From positions 124,001 through 188,000 of the forward strand of contig JAAEZG010000001.1 in NCBI GenBank assembly GCA_018222985.1: a stretch of 64,000 nt of DNA, given 5' to 3'. Position numbers and translations under genes: made by a program. The notes under the pieces are model-generated. The model saw only the letters and a list, made by a program, of their open reading frames with translations, ran no database searches and was not told where the DNA came from. This document shows, piece after piece, positions 35,567-45,750 of the stretch; position 1 is the stretch's first letter, and every line of letters begins with the position of its first letter. The DNA is from Gammaproteobacteria bacterium (GTDB taxonomy: Bacteria; Pseudomonadota; Gammaproteobacteria; Enterobacterales; Alteromonadaceae).

Positions 35567-37420
35567 TTATTGCAACGGACAAAGTTCACACAGTGCATAA
35601 ACACCGTTAGGGTCGTTAAATTTGTCGAGTAATTTAACTTCCTTCCACACGCCTTGCAATTGCATTTCAATAGGCGAGCGAAGTTTTTGTGTCGGTTCAA
35701 CTGGCAATAAGATACTTGCTTGACCAAAAAACTCACGCATAAATTGATCGCGAGGTGACAGCTCTGGCTCAACAAGTTTAACGTCATACTCGGTTAAGTC
35801 GGCATATTGTGCGGCTGCACGAATGGCGTCATTCAGCTCGCCGAGCTGGTCAACTAAGCCGTGCTCAAGGGCTTGCGAGCCGGTCCAAACACGACCTTGT
35901 GCCACTGCATGTACTTCTTCGTAAGTCATTTCGCGGCTCTCAGCCACCATAGATACGAAGTCTTTGTAAAACTTCTCAATACTCAGCTGCACAACACGCT
36001 TGGCGTTATCGTCTAAACCTTTAGTAATATCCAAAACCGGTAGGTTGGTGGTGTGGTAGCCGTCATTGTATACGCCAATTTCAGCAAGTGAGTTTTCAAA
36101 GGTGAAAAACATACCAAACACACCAATAGAGCCGGTAATGGTTGATGGTGCAGCCCAAATTTCGTCCGCACTTGCAGCAATCCAATACCCGCCTGAAGCG
36201 GCAACACTACTCATTGAGGCAATAACTGGTTTGCCTGCTTTTTGTAGCTCAAGTACTTCTTGACGAATAATTTCAGAAGCGAAACCGCTACCGCCCGGGC
36301 TATCGATGCGCAGCACGACGGCTTTTACGTCATCATCTAAACGTGCTTGGCGCAAAAGCTCAGCTGTGCTGTCGCCGCCAATCATGCCCGCCTTTTGGCT
36401 GCCGTCGACAATAACGCCGCGAGCGACAACAATAGCGATATTCTTACGTTTCTTGTCGTCTGCCGCGTAGGCTTCGCCGTTAAGCGATTTCAAATAATCA
36501 CCATGAGAAATTTGGCGCCATGATTTTTCGTCTTTGTCCAGACCGGTTAAGGTGATCATTTCTTGGCGGAATTGTTCGCGCGAATATAAATCATCCACTA
36601 AACCAGAGGCTTTAGCGAGTAGGGCAAAGTCGTTGTCATGTTCCGCAAGTACCGCATTAAATGCGTCGATATCACCTGACAAAATTCGCGCGTCAATGTC
36701 ACGTAAATTGCCTAAGTCATTGATATAAGCTTGCCAAAGTTCATCATATAGCACTTTGTTTGCTTCACGCGCTTGGTCAGACATATCGTTGCGGGTGTAC
36801 GGCTCAACGGCAGACTTGTACGCACCCACTTTGAATACGTGAGTCGATACTTTGAGCTTTTCTAGTAGCTCTTTGAAATATAAGCGATATGAACCAAAAC
36901 CTTCAAACATCATCATGCCTAAAGGGTTCATGTACAGGTTGTCAGCGTGCGCTGCTAAATAATACTGGTTTTGAGCGTATGAATCGGCATAGGTAATAAC
37001 AGGCTTACCGGTTTCACGGAACTGCTGTAAAGCCAAACCAACTTGTTTGAGCTTATTAAAGCCACCGCCCATAAAATTGGTTAAATTGAGCTGAATGCCG
37101 CTAATACGCTCGTCGCTAGCTGCTTTTTCAATGGCCTTAAGCAGGTCTGCTAACAATATTTCAGGTGGCTCACCACCGCCACCAAAGGCTTCATTGAAAA
37201 ATTGGTCAACTGGGTCAACCCAGGTTTCTTCTTCAACCAAAAAGCCATTTAACTCGAGCACCAATACGCCATTTTCAGGCACTACAATGGGCTCTTCTTC
37301 GGCCGCGAATATGCCGATAACTAAAATTAGTACGATAAAGAAAACGATATTCACAATAATTTTGCGAATGGCGTTGACCAAACCGAATAACTTTTTAAAT
37401 ACTGAAGCAATCCCGCTCAT
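35567..37420 (-). CDS. sppA: Signal peptide peptidase SppA (protease IV), 67K type
   Basis: 617 residues from ATG 37420, with AGGAA upstream; an in-frame ATG at 37453 is less likely. One membrane helix (residues about 20-40), then two tandem ClpP-like domains as in the long enteric form. The catalytic lysine is in VGAYKSAVEPYTR in the first domain and the serine in MSSVAASGGYWIAAS in the second. It degrades cleaved signal peptides in the inner membrane. Operon with ansA. Confidence 0.95.
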   Translation of the reverse strand: MSGIASVFKKLFGLVNAIRKIIVNIVFFIVLILVIGIFAAEEEPIVVPENGVLVLELNGFLVEEETWVDPVDQFFNEAFGGGGEPPEILLADLLKAIEKAASDERISGIQLNLTNFMGGGFNKLKQVGLALQQFRETGKPVITYADSYAQNQYYLAAHADNLYMNPLGMMMFEGFGSYRLYFKELLEKLKVSTHVFKVGAYKSAVEPYTRNDMSDQAREANKVLYDELWQAYINDLGNLRDIDARILSGDIDAFNAVLAEHDNDFALLAKASGLVDDLYSREQFRQEMITLTGLDKDEKSWRQISHGDYLKSLNGEAYAADDKKRKNIAIVVARGVIVDGSQKAGMIGGDSTAELLRQARLDDDVKAVVLRIDSPGGSGFASEIIRQEVLELQKAGKPVIASMSSVAASGGYWIAASADEIWAAPSTITGSIGVFGMFFTFENSLAEIGVYNDGYHTTNLPVLDITKGLDDNAKRVVQLSIEKFYKDFVSMVAESREMTYEEVHAVAQGRVWTGSQALEHGLVDQLGELNDAIRAAAQYADLTEYDVKLVEPELSPRDQFMREFFGQASILLPVEPTQKLRSPIEMQLQGVWKEVKLLDKFNDPNGVYALCELCPLQ

Positions 37421-37575
37421 ACGGTTTATTCCTAATTTGACAGATACATGCACTGAAGATTACCGCAGAAAAAACAGATAAACCAGTAAGACAATGTAAC
37501 AGAGCGTGATCATTTGTTAAGCTAAGCGCATAAATCACTCTGGCGCTGTTGCGCCTTGCAAACGAGGTAATCATT

Positions 37576-38133
37576 GTGGTGACTATGGATGCCATTGAAC
37601 TGTTGACTACGCGCTCGTCGATGCCGCGTTTGATTGAGCCGGGCCCGTCAAATGAACAATTCGATTTGTTGCTGAAGGCCGCGGGCCGAGCGCCCGATCA
37701 TATGGCGTTAATGCCCTATGAATTTATTGTTTTTAGTCAAAACAAGCGCCAGCAGTTGGGTGAGACTTTTAGCCAAGCTGCGCAGTATAAAGGCTTAGAA
37801 GCTGCGCAAGTAACGCAAGCAAGCCAATTACCGCTGCGCGCCCCCATGGTGATTGTGGTTGCAATGAAGTATCAGGCGCACGACAAGGTGCCGCGCGATG
37901 AGCAGTTATCGAGCGCTGCATGCGCAGCTTTGTTGATGCAGCAAGCAGCGTTTGCGCAAGGGTTAGGGGCAATTTGGCGCACGGGCTGGTTTGCTGAAGA
38001 TGAAACCGTAAAAGCGGGCTTAGGGCTTCGGCCTGAAGATGCTATTGTGGGTTTTTTATATGTGGGGACACCCGCGGTGCCAACCCCGATAAAACCCAAT
38101 AAGGATATTATGAGCAAAGTGCGCATCGCATAA
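37576..38133 (+). CDS. ydjA: Nitroreductase family protein YdjA
   Basis: 185 residues if started at GTG 37576, for which GAGG (37564-37567) is ideally placed; ATG 37585 is the start suggested by alignment. Compact FMN-binding nitroreductase: RSSMPRLIEPGPS near the N-terminus, RAPDHMALMPYEF, AALLMQQAAFAQGLGAIWRTG, and IVGFLYVGTP. This is the minimal YdjA type. It is divergent from sppA, as in E. coli. The physiological substrate is unknown. Confidence 0.92.
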   Translation: MVTMDAIELLTTRSSMPRLIEPGPSNEQFDLLLKAAGRAPDHMALMPYEFIVFSQNKRQQLGETFSQAAQYKGLEAAQVTQASQLPLRAPMVIVVAMKYQAHDKVPRDEQLSSAACAALLMQQAAFAQGLGAIWRTGWFAEDETVKAGLGLRPEDAIVGFLYVGTPAVPTPIKPNKDIMSKVRIA

Positions 38134-38161
38134 AAAAAACCAGCCGAAAGGCTGGTTTTTT
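38132..38161. terminator. Bidirectional terminator between ydjA and asnS
   Basis: AACCAGCC/GGCTGGTT with a GAAA tetraloop, an A run before it and T run after it, so it can end both convergent transcripts. Confidence 0.92.
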
Positions 38162-38195
38162 GTCACAACTAATAGGTCGTTAACCCCGCTTAGGA

Positions 38196-39596
38196 TTAAA
38201 AATCAGCGGTTTTTGGCGCACGAGGGAATGGAATGACATCACGAATGTTGCCCATGCCAGTTACGTAGGTAACTAAACGCTCAAAGCCAAGCCCAAAACC
38301 GGCATGAGGCACTGTGCCATAACGACGCAAATCGCGGTACCAGCTGTAGTCTTCCGTTGGCAGACCAAGCTCGTGCATGCGTGCATCAAGGCGTTCAAGG
38401 CGCTCTTCACGTGCGCTACCACCAATAATTTCACCAATACCTGGCGCTAACACGTCCATGGCGGCAACGGTTTTGCCGTCGTCGTTTTGGCGCATGTAAA
38501 ATGCTTTGATGTCTTTCGGGTAGTTTTTCAAAACAATGGGTGCCCCAACGTGTTCTTCCGCAAGGTAGCGCTCATGTTCTGACTGTAAATCCATGCCCCA
38601 TTCAACTGGGTATTCAAATTTCTTGCCGCAGTTTTGCAAAATTTCTACAGCGTCGGTGTAGTCCATGTGCACAAACTTGTTGCTCACCACATGCTGTAAC
38701 CGATCCAAAACGCCTTTGTCGACGCGTTGCTGGAAGAAGGCCATGTCATCGGCACGTTCAGTGAGTACGGCATTAATACAGTACTTCAGCATGTCTTCAG
38801 CTAAGTAAGCGATATCGTTTAAATCGGCAAACGCAACTTCAGGCTCAACCATCCAGAATTCTGCCAAGTGGCGACTGGTGTTTGAGTTTTCAGCGCGGAA
38901 TGTCGGGCCAAAGGTATAGATTTTTGACAGGGCGCAGGCGTAGGTTTCGCCGTTTAATTGGCCAGAAACTGTTAAAAAGGCTTCTTTACCGAAAAAATCT
39001 TTGCTGAAATCTACGTCACCTTGTTCGGTGCGCGGCAAGTTTAATAAATCAAGCGTGGATACGCGGAACATTTCGCCTGCGCCTTCAGCGTCTGACGCAG
39101 TAATAATTGGCGTAGCCACCCACAAGTAGCCGCGTTCGTGAAAGAAGCGATGCAGCGCTTGCGATAAACAGTTGCGTACACGCATAACAGCGCCGGTAAT
39201 ATTGGTGCGTGGGCGTAAGTGCGCAAACTCGCGTAAGTATTCCATTGAATGTGGTTTTGGCGACATTGGGTAGGTGTCTGGGTCTTCAACAAAACCATAA
39301 ACCTGTAACGCGGTTGCCTGTATTTCAAACGACTGGCCTTTACCGGCCGATTCAGCCACGGTACCTGTGACTGCCACGCTGCAGCCTGTAGTCAACTTGA
39401 GAACTTCGCTGTCATAATTGTCGAGATTATTCGGTACGACCGCCTGAATAGGATCAAAACACGAACCGTCATGCACGTTAATGAATGAAATACCTGCTTT
39501 TGAGTCACGACGGGTGCGCACCCAGCCGCGTACAGTTACTTCATCACCAACGGCAACTTTTCCCGATAGTACATCGACAATTGTAGCGAAGGACAT
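38196..39596 (-). CDS. asnS: Asparaginyl-tRNA synthetase
   Basis: 466 residues. N-terminal OB-fold anticodon-binding domain ([21 protein letters not shown] region), then a class II core: motif 2 [21 protein letters not shown] in two parts around residue 230, and motif 3 [15 protein letters not shown] near the end. The [15 protein letters not shown] segment is typical of AsnRS. It charges tRNA-Asn in the cytosol. Single gene with its own leader (GGAG before the ATG). Confidence 0.98.
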   Translation of the reverse strand: MSFATIVDVLSGKVAVGDEVTVRGWVRTRRDSKAGISFINVHDGSCFDPIQAVVPNNLDNYDSEVLKLTTGCSVAVTGTVAESAGKGQSFEIQATALQVYGFVEDPDTYPMSPKPHSMEYLREFAHLRPRTNITGAVMRVRNCLSQALHRFFHERGYLWVATPIITASDAEGAGEMFRVSTLDLLNLPRTEQGDVDFSKDFFGKEAFLTVSGQLNGETYACALSKIYTFGPTFRAENSNTSRHLAEFWMVEPEVAFADLNDIAYLAEDMLKYCINAVLTERADDMAFFQQRVDKGVLDRLQHVVSNKFVHMDYTDAVEILQNCGKKFEYPVEWGMDLQSEHERYLAEEHVGAPIVLKNYPKDIKAFYMRQNDDGKTVAAMDVLAPGIGEIIGGSAREERLERLDARMHELGLPTEDYSWYRDLRRYGTVPHAGFGLGFERLVTYVTGMGNIRDVIPFPRAPKTADF

Positions 39597-39680
39597 AAGC
39601 CTACAAACTCCGTAAGTTAAGGGTATAAAGATAAAATAGGCTGATATGTTACCTTGCTTTACGCCAGACTCAAGCGAAAA

Positions 39681-40964
39681 TCACGCTTGTTGCGCAAGTT
39701 GCTTCATGGTTTGAGTTATTTTGCTTAGTTGCGCGCTTGAAATTACAAACGGTGGCATCACGTAAATAAGCTTTCCAAAGGGCCGTATCCACACGCCGTT
39801 TTCAACACAAACTCGCTGCGCTGCAGCAACATCAACTGGTTCGCGCATTTCAATAACACCAATAGCACCGAAGCAACGAACATCGGCAACCCCGTTAAAC
39901 TGGCGAGCTTCTGCAAGCTCTTCGGTTAGTTGCGCATGAATGCTTGCAACACGTTGCTGCCAAGGGCTTGTTAGCAACAGCTCAAGGCTTGCAACCGCCA
40001 CCGCGCAAGCCAGCGGATTCCCCATAAAGGTGGGGCCATGCATAAAGGTACCGCCAGCCGGCCCATGACTAATGGTGTTGGCGACTTCGTCTGAGGTTAA
40101 AACCGCGGCCTGCGTCATGTAGCCACCCGTTAAGGCTTTACCTAAACATATAATATCTGGCGTTACATCAGCATGCTCGCAAGCAAAGAGTTTACCCGTG
40201 CGACCAAAGCCCGTGGCTATCTCATCGGCAATGAGTAATACCTGGTATTTATCGCACAGTTGCCGTGCGCCGCGCAGGTACTCAGGGTGATAAAAGCGCA
40301 TACCCCCAGCCCCTTGTACTATGGGCTCAAGAATAAGTGCAGCGAGTTCGTGATGATGGTTTTTGAGTAGGTTCGCGAGCGGCTCTAACACCTCTGGTTG
40401 CCACGTGTCTTCTGGACTAAGGTTTGGAATAGGGGCAAACAATTGTTCACGCAGGCTGCCTTTAAACAGGCTGTGCATACCGTTAACAGGGTCACATACC
40501 GACATGGCCGCAAAGGTATCACCGTGATACCCACCACGAATGGTTGCGAGGCGATTTTTGGCCGGCAGGCTGCGGCTAAACCAATACTGCACCGCCATTT
40601 TTATTGCAACCTCAACCGCCACCGAGCCGGAGTCGGCCAAGAACACTTTAGTCAGCCCGTTCGGAACAATATCAAGTAGGGCGCGGCTTAACTGAATGGC
40701 CGGTTGGTGTGTTATGCCGCCAAACATGACATGGCTCATACGTTGAATTTGCTGTGTTACAGCGTTGTTCAGCTGTGGATGGTTATAGCCGTGAATCGCT
40801 GCCCACCACGATGACATGCCGTCGACTATGCGGGTACCGTCCTCTAATATCAGCTCACAACCCTCGGCCCCAGCGACAGGGTAAACCGGTAAAGGGTTAG
40901 CAAAAGATGTGTACGGGTGCCAAATGTGTTGACGATCAAACGCTAAGTCATTTTTTGTTATCAT
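39681..40964 (-). CDS. bioA: Adenosylmethionine-8-amino-7-oxononanoate aminotransferase
   Basis: 427 residues, fold type I PLP aminotransferase. [19 protein letters not shown], the [19 protein letters not shown] segment, and the Schiff-base lysine in [11 protein letters not shown] are present. It makes 7,8-diaminopelargonate with SAM as amino donor. It is divergent from bioBFCD, the arrangement seen in enteric bacteria. Confidence 0.97.
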   Translation of the reverse strand: MITKNDLAFDRQHIWHPYTSFANPLPVYPVAGAEGCELILEDGTRIVDGMSSWWAAIHGYNHPQLNNAVTQQIQRMSHVMFGGITHQPAIQLSRALLDIVPNGLTKVFLADSGSVAVEVAIKMAVQYWFSRSLPAKNRLATIRGGYHGDTFAAMSVCDPVNGMHSLFKGSLREQLFAPIPNLSPEDTWQPEVLEPLANLLKNHHHELAALILEPIVQGAGGMRFYHPEYLRGARQLCDKYQVLLIADEIATGFGRTGKLFACEHADVTPDIICLGKALTGGYMTQAAVLTSDEVANTISHGPAGGTFMHGPTFMGNPLACAVAVASLELLLTSPWQQRVASIHAQLTEELAEARQFNGVADVRCFGAIGVIEMREPVDVAAAQRVCVENGVWIRPFGKLIYVMPPFVISSAQLSKITQTMKQLAQQA

Positions 40965-41008
40965 TGGTTGTTTAATGTTCAGTTGTTATCTTATGGGTGT
41001 TTAATAAG

Positions 41009-41040
41009 TTGACAGTGTAGAGAATCTCCGTACCCTACAC
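41009..41040 (+). promoter_or_regulatory. Candidate bioB promoter overlapping an inverted repeat
   Basis: TTGACA (41009-41014) with a weak -10, TACCCT, 16 bases on. GTGTAG (41015-41020) and CTACAC (41035-41040) form a 6-bp inverted repeat with 14 bases between, spanning the spacer and -10, as an operator might. It does not match the BirA operator I know (TTGTAAACC-N15-GGTTTACAA). Confidence 0.35.
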
Positions 41041-41052
41041 AACAACCAACAT

Positions 41053-41080
41053 CGAATAACGAACAACGAACAACGAACAT
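41053..41080 (+). repeat. Heptamer tandem repeat (CGAAYAA)4 before bioB
   Basis: CGAATAA, CGAACAA, CGAACAA, CGAACAT run in tandem straight into the Shine-Dalgarno AAGGA (41081-41085). A CGAATAA unit (12703-12709) sits in the same place before hppD. Confidence 0.85.
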
Positions 41081-41093
41081 AAGGACTGGCCGT

Positions 41094-42143
41094 ATGTCTG
41101 CCTCCACAGCGCCATTACGTCATGACTGGCAAGTAGCCGAAATTGAAGCACTGTTTGCACTGCCATTTAACGAATTACTATTTCAAGCGCAGTTAACCCA
41201 TCGCGAAAACTTTAATCCGAATGAAGTGCAGGTAAGCACCTTGCTGTCGATTAAAACCGGCGCTTGCCCTGAAGACTGTAAATATTGTCCGCAAAGCGCG
41301 CACTACACCACAGACGTTGATCGCGAACGGTTAATGGCGGTCGAAAAAGTGTTAAAGGAAGCTGAGGCAGCTAAACAGCAGGGCGCTAGCCGGTTTTGTA
41401 TGGGCGCCGCATGGCGCAACCCGAAAGATCGCGACATGCCTTATGTGATTGAAATGATCAAAGGGGTGAAAGAGCTTGGCTTAGAAACCTGTATGACATT
41501 AGGAATGTTGAGCCCGCAGCAAGCGCAGGCCCTGAAAGAAGCGGGGCTCGACTATTACAATCATAACCTGGACACATCGCCGGAGTTTTACGGCGAAATT
41601 ATTACCACACGTACTTATAAAGATCGCCTAACCACCTTACAGAACGTTCGTGATGCCGGGATGAAAGTGTGCGCTGGCGGTATTGTGGGTATGGGCGAAA
41701 GCCGTCGCGATCGAGCTGGGCTGTTAGTGCAACTAGCGAATTTACCGCAGCACCCTGAAAGTGTTCCAGTGAACATGTTGGTTAAAGTAAAAGGCACGCC
41801 ATTTGCCGAGTTAGACGATTTAGACCCATTTGAATTTGTTCGCACTATTGCGGTAGCGCGCATTTTAATGCCGCAGTCATTTGTGCGTTTATCTGCTGGC
41901 CGAGAAACCATGTCAGATGAGTTGCAAGCCTTGTGCTTTATGGCCGGTGCCAACTCAATTTTCTATGGCGAACGGCTGTTAACGACGCCAAATCCAGAAA
42001 CCAATCGTGATTTGCAGTTGTTCGAGCGTTTAGGCTTGCAGCCTATGGCGCATGCAGATTATAGCGATGACGTGCATGAAGCGGTTATTACGGATGCGGT
42101 GAATGAACAGCAGCAACCTGCGCGTTTTTACGAAGCTCGCTAG
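41094..42143 (+). CDS. bioB: Biotin synthase
   Basis: 349 residues, radical-SAM TIM barrel. The CxxxCxxC cluster is Cys58, Cys62, Cys65 ([11 protein letters not shown]); [17 protein letters not shown] and the second-cluster arginine region RLSAGRE are conserved. It inserts sulfur into dethiobiotin. AAGGA precedes the ATG by eight bases, after a run of CGAACAA heptamers. Confidence 0.98.
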   Translation: MSASTAPLRHDWQVAEIEALFALPFNELLFQAQLTHRENFNPNEVQVSTLLSIKTGACPEDCKYCPQSAHYTTDVDRERLMAVEKVLKEAEAAKQQGASRFCMGAAWRNPKDRDMPYVIEMIKGVKELGLETCMTLGMLSPQQAQALKEAGLDYYNHNLDTSPEFYGEIITTRTYKDRLTTLQNVRDAGMKVCAGGIVGMGESRRDRAGLLVQLANLPQHPESVPVNMLVKVKGTPFAELDDLDPFEFVRTIAVARILMPQSFVRLSAGRETMSDELQALCFMAGANSIFYGERLLTTPNPETNRDLQLFERLGLQPMAHADYSDDVHEAVITDAVNEQQQPARFYEAR

Positions 42144-42164
42144 GGCCAACAAAAGCAGCCAATC

Positions 42165-43313
42165 ATGCACATTGCAACCGAACTCAGTGCGCAACTAGGC
42201 CAACTGCAACAGCAGAACTTACTGCGTAAACGGCGGGTATTCCAGCCTGGCGCGCAGCAGTATTCATTTGCTGGCAACGATTATTTAGGGCTGAGTCAAC
42301 ACCCGCTGGTTTTAAAAGCCTATGCTGATGGGCTGCAACTATGGGGGGCTGGTAGCGGCGCCTCGCCGGTAGTGAGTGGCTTTCAACCGCCACATGCATA
42401 CTTATGTCGACAATTGGCCGAGTGGTTGGGGCGTGACGATGCGTTGTTATTTAGCAGCGGATTTGCGGCGAACCATTGCACGATGCGAAGTTTGGCGCCG
42501 ATGTATTCGCGCGTGGTGGTGGACAAGCTCAGCCATGCATCGCTGCTTGATGGTATGACAGATGCGACCAACAGCTGGAAACGATTTCGCCACAATAACG
42601 TGCAGCATGCACAACAATTGTTGCCTGCTGAAGGCGCAAGTTTATTGGTAAGCGAAAGCGTTTTTAGTATGGATGGCGATCAAGCACCGCTTAAGGCGCT
42701 TGCTGATTTAGCGGCGCAGGCGACAGCTGATTTGTGGATAGATGATGCCCATGGGCTGGGTGTGGTTGGCGCTGAAGGCTGCAGTGCAGCAGGGCAGTTA
42801 ACGCAGCGCCAGTTGCCAGTTCTTACTGCAACCTTTGGTAAAGGTCTTGGCGTCATGGGCGCAGCTATTGTTGGGTCTAGCGATTTAATCGCCTATTTGC
42901 ATACCCGTGGACGCGAATACATTTATTCGACGGCCTTCAGTGGTGCGCAAGCAGCGGCCGTTAGTACCGCTATTGGGCTAGCTCAAGGTCATGAGGGGCA
43001 GCGCCTGCGAGCGCGCCTCGCTGATAACATTGAGGACTTTCGAAGCACGTGTGCGCAAAACAATATTATGTTGGCGCCAAGTGAACATGCCATTCAAATT
43101 GTCCCAGTGGGCAGCGAGCAAGTGGCTTTGACTATTGGTACTTTGTTGGCAGAGCAGGGCATTGTGGTGGGGGTTATACGCCCGCCGACGGTCGCCAAAG
43201 GCAGTGCACGCTTACGAATAACCTTAAGTGCTCAGCACGCCAAAGAGGATATTCAGCGGCTCATTCAAGCACTTAGTCAAGCGCTTACTCAAGCACTTGT
43301 TCAAGAAAAATGA
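42165..43313 (+). CDS. bioF: 8-amino-7-oxononanoate synthase
   Basis: 382 residues, alpha-oxoamine synthase. YSFAGNDYLGLSQHP, FSSGFAANH, WIDDAHGLGVVG and the PLP lysine in ATFGKGLGVMGA are present. It condenses pimeloyl-ACP or -CoA with alanine. The C-terminus carries a short three-copy 12-bp repeat (43266-43301), giving QAL(S/T/V) units. Lies 21 bases after bioB and overlaps a possible bioC start. Confidence 0.96.
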   Translation: MHIATELSAQLGQLQQQNLLRKRRVFQPGAQQYSFAGNDYLGLSQHPLVLKAYADGLQLWGAGSGASPVVSGFQPPHAYLCRQLAEWLGRDDALLFSSGFAANHCTMRSLAPMYSRVVVDKLSHASLLDGMTDATNSWKRFRHNNVQHAQQLLPAEGASLLVSESVFSMDGDQAPLKALADLAAQATADLWIDDAHGLGVVGAEGCSAAGQLTQRQLPVLTATFGKGLGVMGAAIVGSSDLIAYLHTRGREYIYSTAFSGAQAAAVSTAIGLAQGHEGQRLRARLADNIEDFRSTCAQNNIMLAPSEHAIQIVPVGSEQVALTIGTLLAEQGIVVGVIRPPTVAKGSARLRITLSAQHAKEDIQRLIQALSQALTQALVQEK

Positions 43314-43324
43314 GCAGGAAATTC

Positions 43325-44134
43325 ATGCATGTAAATAATGATGCCAGTGCTCCACATAAAGTACGGATAGCACAAAGCTTTGGGAAAGCAGCACGCTGCT
43401 ATGCGCGGCACAATCGTTTGCAGCAACAGTGCGCGGAGACTTTGCTTCATCGTTTGCCGAACCGATTAGGCGTGGTGTTAGACGCGGGCTGCGGGCCAGG
43501 GGTTAATGCACAAGCATTGAGTGCTCGCGCGGCTTGCTATTACGGGTTTGATTTATCAGCCGGCATGTTAGCGCAAGCAAAGGAACACTTTCCTCAACAC
43601 ACCTGGTTGCAAGGTGATCTTGAACAATTACCCTTTGCAGCTGAGTGTTTTGACCAGATTTATGTGAACTTGGCACTGCAATGGGCCGATAACTTAGCTG
43701 GCGTATTGCACCAGCTGATTCAGTGTTTAAAACCGGGAGGAACCTTGGTGTTTAGCACTGTTCTTGAAGGTTCTATGGCACCTTTAGGGCCATTGTTTCG
43801 GCGGGTAACGGGGCACAGTCATCATAATCAGTTTTTACCCAAGCCTGAGCTCCTGATGTGCTTACAGCAAGTGACAGCACAAGCAAGGGCTGTTGATGCT
43901 TGTACGACTAAGTTTCATACCGAGCATATTGGTATTCCGTATGTGAGTATGCGTGACATGCTGTATGACCTTAAAGGTATTGGCGCGAATTATCAGCCAG
44001 CGGGCAGGGCGCGCTTAACGCGCGAACAATTACGACAGGTTGAAGATGGCTTAGAATGTTATCGCGAAACCGATGGTATGCTCTATCTGAATTGGCATAT
44101 CGGTTTTGTGAGCATAACTAAAAGTGTTGCGTAA
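43325..44134 (+). CDS. bioC: Malonyl-ACP O-methyltransferase
   Basis: 269 residues from ATG 43325, which has a clear AGGAAA; an alternative ATG at 43310 overlaps the bioF stop as ATGA and would add five residues. Class I SAM methyltransferase: SFGKAARCYARHNRLQQ, motif I VLDAGCGPGVNA, acidic motif YYGFDLS, and LQWADNLAG. It methylates malonyl-ACP so that it can be elongated to a pimeloyl ester. The partner esterase bioH is not in this window. Confidence 0.93.
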   Translation: MHVNNDASAPHKVRIAQSFGKAARCYARHNRLQQQCAETLLHRLPNRLGVVLDAGCGPGVNAQALSARAACYYGFDLSAGMLAQAKEHFPQHTWLQGDLEQLPFAAECFDQIYVNLALQWADNLAGVLHQLIQCLKPGGTLVFSTVLEGSMAPLGPLFRRVTGHSHHNQFLPKPELLMCLQQVTAQARAVDACTTKFHTEHIGIPYVSMRDMLYDLKGIGANYQPAGRARLTREQLRQVEDGLECYRETDGMLYLNWHIGFVSITKSVA

Positions 44135-44167
44135 TAGTTAATTAGAATAAACTAAAGGTAATTCAAT

Positions 44168-44875
44168 ATGCGCCCAGTTTTTGTCACAGGCACCGACACC
44201 GATGCCGGCAAAACCTTTTGCTCAGAGGCCTTAATACATGCCTTACAGAGTCACCAGCAAAGCTGTCGAGTACTCAAACCGGTCGCCGCTGGCGCCGAGT
44301 ATGAAACCACGGATAATGAGCATTCACAGCTACGCAATGACGATGCACGACGTTTGTTAGCAGCAACGGGTGCGGCTATTACCCCATTAACTTATCACCA
44401 AGCCAACCCGTTTTGTTTTGCCCCTGCCATTGCGCCGCATATTGCTGCGCAGCAAGTGCATCAACGGGTAAGTGTTGAACAGTTGCTGCAGCACTACAAC
44501 GAGTTACCGCGTGACGCCCACTGGTGTGTTGTTGAGGGCGCTGGTGGTTGGCTAGTACCGCTGAATGAACAGCAGTCGTTAGCTGATTTCGCACAAGCTC
44601 TGGGCGCGCCAGTGGTACTTGTGGTGGGTATGAAACTAGGGTGTTTAAACCATGCATTGTTAACGGTGGCAGATATTGAACGCCGCGGTTTGCAGTTAGC
44701 CGGTTGGATTGCGAACAACACGCAAGCAGAAGTCATGCCGAATTATGCTGAAAATGTCGCGACCTTGCAGCAACGTATTGCTGCGCCGTTGTTAGCGGAA
44801 GTGCCGTTTCAAAAACAGGCAAACCCCGCTGCTGCAGCAACGAGGTTTGATGTTACGTCATGGTTGAATAACTAG
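44168..44875 (+). CDS. bioD: Dethiobiotin synthetase
   Basis: 235 residues with P-loop GTDTDAGKT (residues 7-15), the VLKPVAAG switch lysine, and VVEGAGGWLVPL. It closes the ureido ring with CO2 and ATP. Final gene of bioBFCD. Its stop codon shares a CTAG with the stop of pepE on the other strand. Confidence 0.96.
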   Translation: MRPVFVTGTDTDAGKTFCSEALIHALQSHQQSCRVLKPVAAGAEYETTDNEHSQLRNDDARRLLAATGAAITPLTYHQANPFCFAPAIAPHIAAQQVHQRVSVEQLLQHYNELPRDAHWCVVEGAGGWLVPLNEQQSLADFAQALGAPVVLVVGMKLGCLNHALLTVADIERRGLQLAGWIANNTQAEVMPNYAENVATLQQRIAAPLLAEVPFQKQANPAAAATRFDVTSWLNN

Positions 44876-45609
44876 CGTGACAACCACTGGCTGCAATCGG
44901 TGCCTGGGCTGATGGCTTGTTTATTTCCGTCTAAGAACACGTAGGCTGGGCTGTTTTGACTAAACGCAGTGGCTTGGTACGTTAAACGGCCATTTTCCAG
45001 CTGCAGTGCGCTACCTTCAGGAATGCCGATAACAGGCGTCTGTGGGGCAATAGCCATAAACTCACCAAGCCGCTGATCGCGCGTTTCACCATGAAAGCCC
45101 GGAGGCTGATAATCGGTGTAGTGCGGGTTGAGTTGAAACGGCACTAATTGCAGGGCTGCAAATGATGGCGGTTCAATAATGGGCATATCGTTGGTGGTAC
45201 GAATGCTTAAACCGGCAATGTTTGAACCTGCGCTCCATCCCACGTATGGCGTACCATTTTGCACCGCGTATTGAATGGTAGCGATTAACTCATGCTGATA
45301 CAGTTGGTGCAATAAGTGAAAGGTATTGCCGCCGCCGACCATGATCGCTTGCGCCTCGGCCACCGCTTGGTGTGGATCATCAAAACTTTCAATGCCTACT
45401 ACGTCAATGCCTGCTGGCGCTAAAGCGTGTTGTACCTTGGCGGTATAATCGCCATAGGGCATGCAAACGCCGGCGTATGGTATAAATAGGATACGGCGCG
45501 AGCCACAATGCTGCGCAATAGCGTCAACACACGGGGCTAAATAAGCACTATCGCCAGCTTTTGAGCTGCTCAAAAGCAACAGTTTTGCATCTTGGGGTGA
45601 TACAGACAT
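44872..45609 (-). CDS. pepE: Dipeptidase E (alpha-aspartyl dipeptidase)
   Basis: 245 residues from ATG 45609, with GGAG upstream; an in-frame start at 45654 adds non-conserved residues. Family S51: AIMVGGGNTFHLL, nucleophile serine in GWSAGSNIAG, NDMPI, and histidine in NPHYTDYQ. It splits Asp-X dipeptides in the cytosol. Convergent with bioD, overlapping by four bases, with no room for a terminator. Confidence 0.94.
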   Translation of the reverse strand: MSVSPQDAKLLLLSSSKAGDSAYLAPCVDAIAQHCGSRRILFIPYAGVCMPYGDYTAKVQHALAPAGIDVVGIESFDDPHQAVAEAQAIMVGGGNTFHLLHQLYQHELIATIQYAVQNGTPYVGWSAGSNIAGLSIRTTNDMPIIEPPSFAALQLVPFQLNPHYTDYQPPGFHGETRDQRLGEFMAIAPQTPVIGIPEGSALQLENGRLTYQATAFSQNSPAYVFLDGNKQAISPGTDCSQWLSR

Positions 45610-45683
45610 AGGGTCTCCAACGTAAGAACAACGGATAGGCGTATAGCGTAACAAAAATAACCATAAATAGCAGGCTAAAAGCC

Positions 45684-45712
45684 TTGTAATTACAGGCTAT
45701 CGCCCTTATAAA
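45684..45712 (+). promoter_or_regulatory. Sigma70 promoter of htpX
   Basis: TTGTAA-N17-TATAAA, well spaced, about 40 bases before the htpX ATG. I see no clear CpxR site. Confidence 0.6.
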
Positions 45713-45750
45713 TCAGGGTGTCCGTTGAAGTCATTATGAGGTTACGAAGT

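Noticed and set aside
40965-41093. BirA operator between bioA and bioB
   Set aside because: No TTGTAAACC-N15-GGTTTACAA-like element could be found in this gap.
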